DNA of 64,000 nucleotides, taken from positions 15,626 through 79,625 of the forward strand of contig CAZSKQ010000005.1 of NCBI GenBank assembly GCA_964607425.1. The letters run 5' to 3'. Shown here in pieces: positions 51,053 through 58,842 of the stretch. Numbering within the stretch: the first letter of the stretch is position 1; each line of letters begins with the position of its first letter. Below the pieces are notes generated by a model that worked only from the letters and a program-made list of their open reading frames with translations, did no database searches and was not told the origin of the DNA. Both the position numbers and the translations under genes were made by a program. The DNA is from IDS-8 sp964607425 (lineage in GTDB: Bacteria; Pseudomonadota; Gammaproteobacteria; Steroidobacterales; Woeseiaceae).

Positions 51053-51661
51053 CTACTCGAGCAGGAAATGCGGTTCGAAATCGCCCAAGGACAGGAATCC
51101 TTCCCTGAACGCCGCCCGGGCGCGGCTCAATACCGACTCCGCTGCCTTGCTGCTGATGTTCAACTCCTTCCCGATTTCGTCCACGGAACAGCCGCGGATG
51201 TACTTCATCTCCAGGGCGCAGGCGTAGTTCGCCGGCAAATATTCGAGCGTTGCCCGCACGAACCGGGCGATCTCGTCCGCGCGCTGCGACCCCTCAGGCC
51301 CGGCTTCCACGGAGAGCGACGCGAGCGCCGCCTGTACCGCCGGGTTGTCCTCCAGCGGCACCTCATGCTCCGGACCCAGGCGCCGCTCCCGGAACGCCGA
51401 GGTAATCTCGTTGCGGCAAACCTGGCATAACCAGGTGAAGAGGAGGGCTTCGCCGCGGTAGCCGGGCAGCTTCCGCATCACCCGGCACATGGTCCGCTGG
51501 ACGATCTCCTCGGCGGCGGCCTCGTCGCCTCCCACCCGTCCCAGCGTGAACCGGTACAGCCGTGGAAAGTATTCGCGGAAGAACTCCTCGAACGCCGCTG
51601 CATTGCCGCCCGTGACCCTGCGTGCGAGCGCCTTGTCCTCCTCGAGCTGGGAGCGTTTCAC
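51053..51661 (-). CDS. ECF-family RNA polymerase sigma factor
   Basis: A 202-residue sigma factor with regions 2 (FFREYFPRLYRFTLGRVGGDEAAAEEIVQRTM) and 4 (LPANYACALEMKYIRGCSVDEIGKELNIS). It is probably controlled by the FecR-like protein next to it and directs expression of the receptor. The start is a GTG at 51661; AGAGAGGA lies further upstream than ideal. A downstream target beyond this cluster cannot be read from the window. Confidence 0.92.
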   Translation of the reverse strand: MKRSQLEEDKALARRVTGGNAAAFEEFFREYFPRLYRFTLGRVGGDEAAAEEIVQRTMCRVMRKLPGYRGEALLFTWLCQVCRNEITSAFRERRLGPEHEVPLEDNPAVQAALASLSVEAGPEGSQRADEIARFVRATLEYLPANYACALEMKYIRGCSVDEIGKELNISSKAAESVLSRARAAFREGFLSLGDFEPHFLLE

Positions 51662-51733
51662 CGTGCCGGCCGGTCCTCTCTTGCGTCGCTGTTAGACGGC
51701 GGTCCCGGTGAAATCCTTCGCAGAAACTCTCAT

Positions 51734-53020
51734 TCAGAACGCCGCGTCGAAACCGACCAGGAAATAATGCTCCCGGCTGAGGTGGCCCGTGAAGAACTGG
51801 CCGGGCGCCTCGGTCGACAGCAGGTCGACGTTGAGCTCGATGACGCCCTTGACGTTTCGCATGAAGTAGTACGAGCTGCTGAATGTCAGGCTGCTGATGT
51901 CGATGCCTTCGAATATCGTGCCGGTATCGTCGAGATCGTGCGCGTCCGCATAATTGTAGAGCAGCGAGTGGGTCCAGAGCTCGGTGCGCACCCAGTCGAC
52001 CCCGGCGAAAGCCCCGTACCATTCATGGCTCACCGCCGGATCCAGGAAGCCGTCCCATTCGTTCCACAACGCCTGGACAAACCAGTGGAAACCGCCCTCG
52101 ATCTCGCCCGAGAAGTCGAGCCCGAGGATACGCTTGTCCGTATCCCTGTCGCCTGTAAGGGTGCCGGCCGGGCCGGCGGCATTCCGCTGCTCGCCGGCGA
52201 GCACGAACAACCCTGCCGTAATGCCCCCAACGTCGGTGCCTGCCCGGGCGAACACGGTCTTCGAGGTATCGTTGTCGAACAATCGGTCGGCCCGCCGGAA
52301 CCCCGGGCTGTTGATACCGGCATTCGCGTCGATCCCGTTGCCGTTGACGAAGCCCAGGTCCACGTCCACGGGCCCGAGTGAGCGGCCGAACAGCACGCCG
52401 CGCTCGTAGGTAATGCCGGCGAGGCGATAGGGCATGAAATCCTGGAACGTGAGGCGCACTTCCCGGGGAAACATGACATCCGAAACCTGGAACTGGCCGA
52501 GCATCATGCTGATGCCGGTATCGAACAGGTCGTCGTAGCTGAACCAGGCATCCTCGACAACCACCTCGCCGTTGCCGCCTTTCTCGGCAAAGATCGCGTA
52601 GAAGTAGAAGCTGATTTGCTCGCTCAAGGGTGCGCTCGCGAGCAGCTTGACGAGATAGGGAGCCTGGAAATCCACGGTGGAATCGGCCGCCACTGCGCCC
52701 GTCACCGGGTCGATGGCCTCGCCGTCCCGCGCCTGCACGAAACCTTGCGCACGGATGCCCAATGGCAATTGCTTCGGCAGGTACAGGCGGTCGTCGCCCA
52801 GGTCGAGGCTCTGCTGCTTCCAGTTGGGCATGCGGAAGTTCCACTCGTCCGCGAACATCTCGCCCATCGGGCTCAGCCGCGGAAACGCCGAATGGCAGGT
52901 GTTGCACGAGACGTTGTAGGTGCGGGCGAACGCCGGCATGGCGCCGGCGGACTCCACGTGGAAGGCCGAGGCGAGGAGGGCGAGAAAGCCGGTGCAGAGC
53001 AAACAGTAACGGGGTGCCAT
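51734..53020 (-). CDS. Outer-membrane porin-like protein with an N-terminal CxxCH haem motif
   Basis: A 428-residue exported protein: signal peptide about 1-27, then YNVSCNTCHSAFPRLSPMGEMF, a single CxxCH haem c attachment site, followed by a beta-barrel of about 350 residues ending in Phe (VGFDAAF). This architecture is found in porins proposed to pair a haem with an outer-membrane barrel. It lies downstream of the ApbE/DUF3570/TlpA cluster on the same strand, which suggests a redox role at the outer membrane. GAGG precedes the ATG at 53020. The exact function is unknown. Confidence 0.78.
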   Translation of the reverse strand: MAPRYCLLCTGFLALLASAFHVESAGAMPAFARTYNVSCNTCHSAFPRLSPMGEMFADEWNFRMPNWKQQSLDLGDDRLYLPKQLPLGIRAQGFVQARDGEAIDPVTGAVAADSTVDFQAPYLVKLLASAPLSEQISFYFYAIFAEKGGNGEVVVEDAWFSYDDLFDTGISMMLGQFQVSDVMFPREVRLTFQDFMPYRLAGITYERGVLFGRSLGPVDVDLGFVNGNGIDANAGINSPGFRRADRLFDNDTSKTVFARAGTDVGGITAGLFVLAGEQRNAAGPAGTLTGDRDTDKRILGLDFSGEIEGGFHWFVQALWNEWDGFLDPAVSHEWYGAFAGVDWVRTELWTHSLLYNYADAHDLDDTGTIFEGIDISSLTFSSSYYFMRNVKGVIELNVDLLSTEAPGQFFTGHLSREHYFLVGFDAAF

Positions 53021-53146
53021 AACGAAACCTCGATTTGTTCTCCGGAAACCTGTTGCCAGCGGTGCGGACACCTTATACGCACAAACCGCGAAGGCTGTCC
53101 TGTTTGAGCTTAGCAGCGGCTGAGGCGTTTGCAGGCACGCCGCCCG

Positions 53147-54052
53147 TCAGTGCAGGCACCAGTAGCGGACGCGCTGCCGCTCGAGAAAAGCTTCGGCGCC
53201 GAAGCCCATGAGCATCGCAAATGAAGACAGCATGCCGGCCTGTGTGCAGGTATCGGCCGCCACCGTTACCGAGCGCGGCGCGCCGTCCACCGGCCAACCG
53301 GTCCGCGGATCGAGCAGGTGACCGTAGCGGACGCCGTCCTTCAGCAGGAAACGCCGTGCGTCGCCGCTGGTTGCGAGGCCGCCATGCGCGAGCGCGACGC
53401 GCTTGCAGGATTGGGGCGGGCTCGGGCCGATCGATTCGATCCCTACCCGCCAGGGATCAGCGCCGGTGTTTGCGCCGACGGCGGCGATGTCGCCGCCGAA
53501 GTTGACCAGGCAGGGTGCCGCATTGAGCGCCCCTGCGAGTTCCACGGCGCGGTCGACGGCGTACTCCTTGCCGATGCCGCCGAGGTCGATCTGCATGCCC
53601 GGCGCGAGCGTCAACAACGGCCGCTCCCATGCGACCTTGTCCCACCCGACGCGCTGCAGCACGCGTTCGACGTCTGCCGCGGACGGTACCCGGTCACTGC
53701 CGTCGAAGGTCCAGACCTCACGCAGCACGCCGGATGAAATATCGAAAAGCCCGCCGCTCAAACGGTGCAGGTCGGCGGCGAAATCGAGCAGGCCCGCGGT
53801 TTCCTGGTCGACTTCCACGGTCTTCCCGTTCGCCGTGTTGATCCGGTCGACGATGTTGCCGGCGCGGTAGCGGCTGTACTTCGCCTCTATGCGCCAGGCT
53901 TCGCCGGCGGCGGCGCGGAGCTGCTCCCGGGCGGTGTCTCGATCGGCCCTCGAGAGGACCTGGCACGGGCTCGCCATCGCGCGGAACTCGCCGAGCCAGT
54001 ACCCGTCACCGCGGGTCAGGGACGGTGCGGCCGATTCCGGGCGAGCGGCCAA
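53147..54052 (-). CDS. apbE: FAD:protein FMN transferase (ApbE family)
   Basis: A 301-residue ApbE that attaches FMN from FAD to a Thr or Ser of target proteins. Motifs are AKYSRYRAGNIVDRIN, QIDLGGIGKEYAVDRA, LVNFGGDIAAVG, YGHLLDPRTGWPV and a variant of the metal-binding DxxxT loop (ADTCTQAGMLSSF). The TTG start is seven bases after the DUF3570 gene. No signal peptide or lipobox is visible, unlike most periplasmic ApbE proteins; the open frame continues upstream without a start codon. A target motif lies in the neighbouring DUF3570 protein. Confidence 0.88.
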   Translation of the reverse strand: MAARPESAAPSLTRGDGYWLGEFRAMASPCQVLSRADRDTAREQLRAAAGEAWRIEAKYSRYRAGNIVDRINTANGKTVEVDQETAGLLDFAADLHRLSGGLFDISSGVLREVWTFDGSDRVPSAADVERVLQRVGWDKVAWERPLLTLAPGMQIDLGGIGKEYAVDRAVELAGALNAAPCLVNFGGDIAAVGANTGADPWRVGIESIGPSPPQSCKRVALAHGGLATSGDARRFLLKDGVRYGHLLDPRTGWPVDGAPRSVTVAADTCTQAGMLSSFAMLMGFGAEAFLERQRVRYWCLH

Positions 54053-54059
54053 CGGCGTC

Positions 54060-55409
54060 TCACAGGTCGAACCTGTAGCTGAAGGTCAGGATCACGGCGT
54101 CGAGGCCCGGATACAGGGCGTCGCTGGCCTGGTCGCCGAACAACTGGTCGGGCGCTATTTCACCGTCCTGGCGGTAGTACTCCAGCCGCACGGCGAGCTC
54201 GTTGCCGGACGACCCGATCCGGCCGTACTGCATCCCGGCGGTGATCGCATCGAAGGCCGCGAGGCGGTAGTCCGCGGAGGCGAAGGCCGGCAGTTCGCCG
54301 GCCGCAAGGCTCGGGTGGTAGAAGTCGGCTTCGGTTTGCGTATAAAAGCGCAAGTGCGGCTCGAGCCAGCTCCGCTCGCCGAGGGGCCAGCGGAAGGTGG
54401 CGTCCAGCGTGTGCGAGTCGATTCCCCAGTCGTCCGTCATGTAGCGCCAGGACAGGTCGAGCACCTTGCCGTCCAGGTAGTACTTGCCCTGCGTGTATAG
54501 GCTGTGCTTGGTGCGGCTGTCCGGCCGGCTCTCGAAGCGGTATTCGTGCAGCGGGCCCGCGCCCGGCACGGGCGTGCGGGCAATCCCCTTGCCGGTGGCC
54601 GGATCCACGACGCTCAGGATCTTGTACGGATCGTTGAGGTAGCCGCTGGAATCGCTCAGCGAATAGTTGACCTGCAGAAGGAAATTCTCGTTGACTACCT
54701 GGGTGACGCCGAGGAGGAGGTCGAGGACGTCCTTATCCCCGGTGCTCGCGCCCCGGCTCGAGAGGTCCCCGAGGTCGCCCATGACGGCGAGCGGCAGCGG
54801 TGTACCGCCTTCCGGATCGAGCTCGTCGCGCGCGAGGGCGGCGCCGAGGCTTACCGTCGTGTTGCGCTTGTTGAAGTCGCGTGCGATGCCAAGATTCAGG
54901 CCGGTATGGGTGTAGTCATACTCGGTCGAGAAACTGATACCGGCACTGCCGGTGTAGAGGCGGCCGATGGGCTGCTGCCAGCCGGCGGTCAGGGCGTAAC
55001 GCGTATCGAGGAACGTATCGTCGAGCGGCAGCTCTCCCGGCGCGATCGCGTAGATCGCCTCGCCGGAAGGCCGCGTGAAGGTCTGCACCTCGTTCTGGGG
55101 AGTGGCGCCGCTGGGTGAGGCACCTGTCAATGAATCGTAGGCGAGGCCAAGGCTCAGGACCTTGTCGTCCGCGACCAGGCGCCGCGCCAGGACGTTGAGG
55201 CTCAAGTCCTGGACCCGGTCGTCGCTTTCGCCGTAGTACAGCAACGCCGTGTCGAATTCCCACCGCGGCTCCTCCTGGGCCGCGACGGGCGTCGCGGCGG
55301 CGGTGCCGAGCAGGGTGCAGGTGGCCGCGGCCAACCTCTGCGCGATGTTGCCGGGAATATTCCGCGCCGCGTGCGAACGGGACTTTCGCTTCCCGTCAGT
55401 TGCAGCCAC
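54060..55409 (-). CDS. DUF3570 outer-membrane beta-barrel protein
   Basis: A 449-residue exported protein. A long basic N-terminus and hydrophobic stretch end near residue 44 (PVAA-QEEP), then come alternating beta-strands with aromatic ends to the final SYRFDL, a barrel pattern, and a DUF3570 layout. Residues 92-98 read DSLTGAS, which fits the Dxx(S/T)GA(T/S) flavinylation consensus used by ApbE, with Ser98 as the possible acceptor; SGAT follows at 100-103. The GTG start lies within the last codons of the DUF4266 gene (14-base overlap). Function is unknown; its operon suggests a redox role. Confidence 0.8.
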   Translation of the reverse strand: MAATDGKRKSRSHAARNIPGNIAQRLAAATCTLLGTAAATPVAAQEEPRWEFDTALLYYGESDDRVQDLSLNVLARRLVADDKVLSLGLAYDSLTGASPSGATPQNEVQTFTRPSGEAIYAIAPGELPLDDTFLDTRYALTAGWQQPIGRLYTGSAGISFSTEYDYTHTGLNLGIARDFNKRNTTVSLGAALARDELDPEGGTPLPLAVMGDLGDLSSRGASTGDKDVLDLLLGVTQVVNENFLLQVNYSLSDSSGYLNDPYKILSVVDPATGKGIARTPVPGAGPLHEYRFESRPDSRTKHSLYTQGKYYLDGKVLDLSWRYMTDDWGIDSHTLDATFRWPLGERSWLEPHLRFYTQTEADFYHPSLAAGELPAFASADYRLAAFDAITAGMQYGRIGSSGNELAVRLEYYRQDGEIAPDQLFGDQASDALYPGLDAVILTFSYRFDL

Positions 55410-55623
55410 AGCCGCCCCCGCCGAATCCGCGCCCGCCGCTCGAGGCTTCCTTGCTGAAATAGATGTGATCGTCGATCGCGGCCTCGATCGGATTGGTGAC
55501 GAGCTGCATCTCGTCCTTTGCGAGCACGCCGCGTTCCCAGGGCTCGACTCCCAGCGAGCTGCACGCGGTGCCCGTCAACATGGTGCAAGCGGCCACGATC
55601 GCGAGCCGTCGTGTACTTGTCAT
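55396..55623 (-). CDS. DUF4266 small lipoprotein with a Gly-rich CGCN tail
   Basis: A 75-residue predicted lipoprotein: lipobox LTGTAC (Cys21), then the family core VEPWERGVLAKDEMQLV and DDHIYFSKEASSGG, ending in GGGGCGCN. The two tail Cys could bind a metal, form a disulfide handled by the TlpA protein encoded next to it, or be a modification site; all of this is inference. DUF4266, DUF3570, ApbE and a thioredoxin-like gene lie in a row here. The stop overlaps the DUF3570 start. Confidence 0.82.
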   Translation of the reverse strand: MTSTRRLAIVAACTMLTGTACSSLGVEPWERGVLAKDEMQLVTNPIEAAIDDHIYFSKEASSGGRGFGGGGCGCN

Positions 55624-55647
55624 CTTCCCGTCCTTTCCGGTTGCTTG

Positions 55648-56154
55648 TTATTCGCTGTTGCTGGCTCTGTTCCCGCGGCCGTCCAACAGGCCCTTGAGCA
55701 GCGCTTCGTATTCATCCTGTTTCGCGGTCTTGAACCCGAGATGCCGGGCCGCAAGCTTCCCGTCGCGGTCGAACACGTAGGTGCTCGGCATGGCGATCAG
55801 GTCGTATTGCCGGGCTATTTCACCGTCGAGGTCGGGGACGATGCGAAAGCCGACGGGCACGCTTTCCAGGAAGGCTTCCGCGTCCTCGAGCGTTTTGTCC
55901 TCGTTAACGCCGAGCACGACGAGACCTTGGTCGGCATAGCGGCGCTGCATCGCATCGAGCCAGGGGAAAGACCGCCGGCACGGGGCGCACCAGGAGGCCC
56001 AGAAATCGACGACCACGACCTTGCCGCGGTATGCGGACAAGTCGAGCACGGGCGCGGAACCGGCGTCCGCGGCAACGGCCGGCAGCAGCCAGGCGAGCAG
56101 AAGCGAGGCGGCGAGACCCGTCGAGACACGGCTCTGCGCGCGGGCAAACGTCAT
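55648..56154 (-). CDS. TlpA-like periplasmic thioredoxin
   Basis: A 168-residue exported thioredoxin-fold protein: signal peptide about 1-28, then VVVDFWASWCAPCRRSFPWLDAM with the redox pair WCAPC, and the cis-Pro in MPSTYVFDRDG. It likely reduces disulfides in the periplasm, perhaps in the DUF4266 tail or for haem attachment to the CxxCH proteins nearby. It is 24 bases upstream of the DUF4266 gene in the same operon. Confidence 0.9.
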   Translation of the reverse strand: MTFARAQSRVSTGLAASLLLAWLLPAVAADAGSAPVLDLSAYRGKVVVVDFWASWCAPCRRSFPWLDAMQRRYADQGLVVLGVNEDKTLEDAEAFLESVPVGFRIVPDLDGEIARQYDLIAMPSTYVFDRDGKLAARHLGFKTAKQDEYEALLKGLLDGRGNRASNSE

Positions 56155-56271
56155 ACGGTTCCCGGTCCTTGTTATCGGATTCGGGACGTAAGACGCTGCG
56201 CTACGAAAAATCCTTCGCGGCCGGGCGGGCCGATTTCCCGGACGCGGGACGGCGTAGTGCCGGGTAAGCCG

Positions 56272-56784
56272 TCAGCGTGTGGTGCGCAGCCGTTCGCGAA
56301 ACTCGCGGTGGCAGGCGACGCAGCCGCGCTGCACCGTGGCCAGGTTCCCGAGAAAGGCCTCCATGTCCTCGGCTTCCGCGGCTGCGAGTAAGCCGTGCGA
56401 GGCCTCGTGCACGACCTCGTCTGCCGCTTCGAACGCGGCCATTTCCGGCCCCAGCGTCGACTCGATCCGCTCGAGCTCGGCGGCCGATATAGGTACATGG
56501 GCGGCCACGGCGCGGGCATGAGTCGCCATGTCAGCATAGTTTTCCAGCCATAGCGCCTGCATCAGGGCGCTCATGTGGCCTTGCATCTGCATCATGATAG
56601 GGAGCAGGGGCAATCCTTCCGCATCCGCGTGCGAGTGGTCGTCGTGTTCCGGGGCATGGTGCCCGGCGGATCCGGGGTCGTGAGCCCGATCATCGCTGGC
56701 CAGGGCCTGCTCCGCCGCTTCCTCGCAGCCTGCCATGGAAAGCAGTCCAACGGTGAATAACACGCACACAAACGATCGAAGCAT
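56272..56784 (-). CDS. Cytochrome c-type lipoprotein with one C-terminal CxxCH
   Basis: A 170-residue lipoprotein: lipobox LSMAGC (Cys20), a His/Asp-rich linker (HHAPEHDDHSHADAEG) that may bind metal, then a helical bundle and the haem motif CVACHREFRERL near the end. The layout, four helices with the CxxCH in the last one, is that of cytochrome c'-like proteins. AAGGAG precedes the ATG at 56784. It lies upstream of tlpA and is part of the redox cluster, probably as an electron carrier or haem sensor. Confidence 0.8.
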   Translation of the reverse strand: MLRSFVCVLFTVGLLSMAGCEEAAEQALASDDRAHDPGSAGHHAPEHDDHSHADAEGLPLLPIMMQMQGHMSALMQALWLENYADMATHARAVAAHVPISAAELERIESTLGPEMAAFEAADEVVHEASHGLLAAAEAEDMEAFLGNLATVQRGCVACHREFRERLRTTR

Positions 56785-56875
56785 TGTCACAACTCCTTTT
56801 ATTGACAGGAATTCCTGGCGCCTGGCTGTCATGCCCGCGCGCGTGATCGCCAATAAGGTAAAGCAGGGCGGAGAT

Positions 56876-57328
56876 TCAGGACGGTTTCACCTCTTCGCGC
56901 ACCATCAGCACGGGAACGGGCGAGGAGCGGAGCACGAGCTCGGCGTCGCTGCCCAGGGTAAGCCGGCGCAGCCCGCGCCGCCCGTGCGTGCCCATGACGA
57001 TCAGGTCCGAGGATAATTTCTTCGCCTGGCTGGTAATGGCGCCTGCGGCACCGCCATCCGTTGCCTTCACAAGCTGACTCGTGAAGGGTATGTCGTGTTT
57101 GCGCACCGCGGCTTCGGCTTCGGCCAGTACTTTTTCGCCGCTTGCGCGCAGGGCTTCCGAAAGCCCTTGCCAGTTGGCCGGTGCGGTCTGCGCGGCAATG
57201 ACGAACTCGTCCACGACATGCACGAGATCGAGTGTCGAGCCGGTAGCCTTCGCGAATTCGATCGCTTCCGCGAGTCCCCGGTCGGACGCTACGCTGCCGT
57301 CGACCGGAACCAGGATTTTCTTGTACAT
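56876..57328 (-). CDS. Universal stress protein (UspA family)
   Basis: A 150-residue single-domain protein: KILVPVDGS at the start and the nucleotide-binding G-2x-G-9x-G-S type loop in MGTHGRRGLRRLTLGSDAELVLRSSPVPVL. It binds ATP and takes part in stress or anaerobic survival in other bacteria. The start at 57328 (MYKKILV) is used; the longer frame to 57433 enters the divergent GNAT leader. Confidence 0.93.
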   Translation of the reverse strand: MYKKILVPVDGSVASDRGLAEAIEFAKATGSTLDLVHVVDEFVIAAQTAPANWQGLSEALRASGEKVLAEAEAAVRKHDIPFTSQLVKATDGGAAGAITSQAKKLSSDLIVMGTHGRRGLRRLTLGSDAELVLRSSPVPVLMVREEVKPS

Positions 57329-57423
57329 CACTCTATCCTCCGAATGCCTGCACCCATCATCATACCGCCAACAGGATACGAAAGCCGGTGAGTGCCATAC
57401 GCACCCGGGCACGAGGGAGTTCC

Positions 57424-58044
57424 ATGTCGCCAATTGCCGTCCGGCTCCTTACGCCCGCATTGATCGCGCCCGCGGCCCGCCTGCTAGCCGCCAGCATGCG
57501 GGACAACCCGCTGCACCGGCGCCTGTTTGCCGGTCACGATGCCCGCATCGAGCCTTTGCTTGCGGCCGCGTTCACGCGCCTGCTGCAACGGCAGATGAGC
57601 ACGGGCCTTGTGTTCGGTGCCCTCGAAGGCGAAAGGCTGGTGGGGGTAGCGGCGATGGTTCCGCCGGGCCATTGCCAGCCGACGCTGCCGGACAAGCTCG
57701 CGATGCTCGCGATCCTTGCCCGAGGGCGTGGTTTGCGGCACCTGCCGAAAATTCAGCGCTGGCTTTCGACATGGGCCCGGCACGATCCTGATGCCGCGCA
57801 CTGGCATCTCGGCCCGGCGGCCGTCGAACGCAAGTGCCAGGGGCAAGGCGTCGGTACGGTTCTCTTGAGGGCGATCTGCGATGAGCTGGATCGGCGGCAG
57901 GCGAAAGGCTACCTGGAAACCGACAAGGAGGCGAACGTCCGCCTGTATCGCCGGGGCGGCTTCGAGGTGGTCGCCGAGCAGCCGGTACTCGGTGTGCCGA
58001 ACTGGTTCATGCTGCGCCGTCCGGCCGGGCATCGGCTACACTGA
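57424..58044 (+). CDS. GNAT-family N-acetyltransferase
   Basis: A 206-residue acetyltransferase. The acetyl-CoA site KCQGQGVGTVLLRAICDELD (Q/RxxGxG/A) and the ending YLETDKEANVRLYRRGGFEVV are clear. The substrate is unknown. GAGGGAG precedes the ATG at 57424. It is divergent from the universal stress gene and 27 bases upstream of the HdeD-like gene. Confidence 0.9.
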   Translation: MSPIAVRLLTPALIAPAARLLAASMRDNPLHRRLFAGHDARIEPLLAAAFTRLLQRQMSTGLVFGALEGERLVGVAAMVPPGHCQPTLPDKLAMLAILARGRGLRHLPKIQRWLSTWARHDPDAAHWHLGPAAVERKCQGQGVGTVLLRAICDELDRRQAKGYLETDKEANVRLYRRGGFEVVAEQPVLGVPNWFMLRRPAGHRLH

Positions 58045-58071
58045 TTAACGGGAATTGCGGCAGGTGAGCTC

Positions 58072-58641
58072 ATGAACATCCGGACCGATATCGAGGCCGC
58101 CAACCGACCCGCTGCCGCGGGCCGGCACACGGGTTGGCAGACACTCTGGGGCGTGCTGCTGGTCATAGGCGGCATAGTGGCCGTGCTGATGCCGGTGATA
58201 GTGGCCGTCGTGCAGGTGCTGGTGCTCGCGTGGCTGCTGATTTTTGCCGGGGTTTTCGAGCTCGTGCACGCCATCCAGACGCGGCGCGCCCAAGGCTTCG
58301 GCTGGAAACTCACGTCTGGTGCCCTGACCCTGGTGCTCGGCATCCTGCTCCTGGTGCGGCCGGTTACCGGGGTGGCGGCACTGGCGTTGCTCATCGCGGC
58401 GTTCTTCCTGGTCGGCGGCATCGCGCGCTCGCTTTTCGCCTTCCAATGGCGACCGCTGCGCGGCTGGGGCTGGATACTGCTGGACGGCTTGCTGTCGATC
58501 GCGCTCGCCGCCCTGGTCGCGATCGGCTGGCCGCAGAGCTCGTTTGTCATCATCGGCGTGCTCGTCGGCTTCTGGCTGATAACGGCGGGTATCTGGCGGA
58601 TCGTGCTGGCGCGCACCCTGGCGGCCCTGCCGGCCCGCTGA
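58072..58641 (+). CDS. HdeD-family membrane protein (DUF308)
   Basis: A 189-residue protein with six hydrophobic helices in three internal repeats (for example LWGVLLVIGGIVAVLMP, TSGALTLVLGILLLVRP and LLDGLLSIALAALVAIGWP). The G-hydrophobic-P repeat is the DUF308 mark. HdeD of E. coli is linked to acid resistance; here the role is open. It probably shares a transcript with the GNAT gene. Confidence 0.9.
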   Translation: MNIRTDIEAANRPAAAGRHTGWQTLWGVLLVIGGIVAVLMPVIVAVVQVLVLAWLLIFAGVFELVHAIQTRRAQGFGWKLTSGALTLVLGILLLVRPVTGVAALALLIAAFFLVGGIARSLFAFQWRPLRGWGWILLDGLLSIALAALVAIGWPQSSFVIIGVLVGFWLITAGIWRIVLARTLAALPAR

Positions 58642-58842
58642 ATCGGACGCAGCTCAAGGTTTCGCGGGCCGGACAAGCGGGAAACAGCCCAGCTCGGGCT
58701 GCGGACGTTCGCGTCGTACCCGACTGGCTGGCATGGTCATTGCAGGCTTGCGCTCATCCTCATCGTTTGAGCCAGCCCCGGCGCCGCCGACCAAAGCCCA
58801 CAGGTCAACCAGCGGACTCCCGCGGCCGGCGAGGAGTGCGCC

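Noticed and set aside
57909..58676. Minus-strand Ser/Thr-rich frame opposite the GNAT and HdeD genes
   Set aside because: Composition is that of an antisense shadow; it has no motif, and both sense genes are clear.
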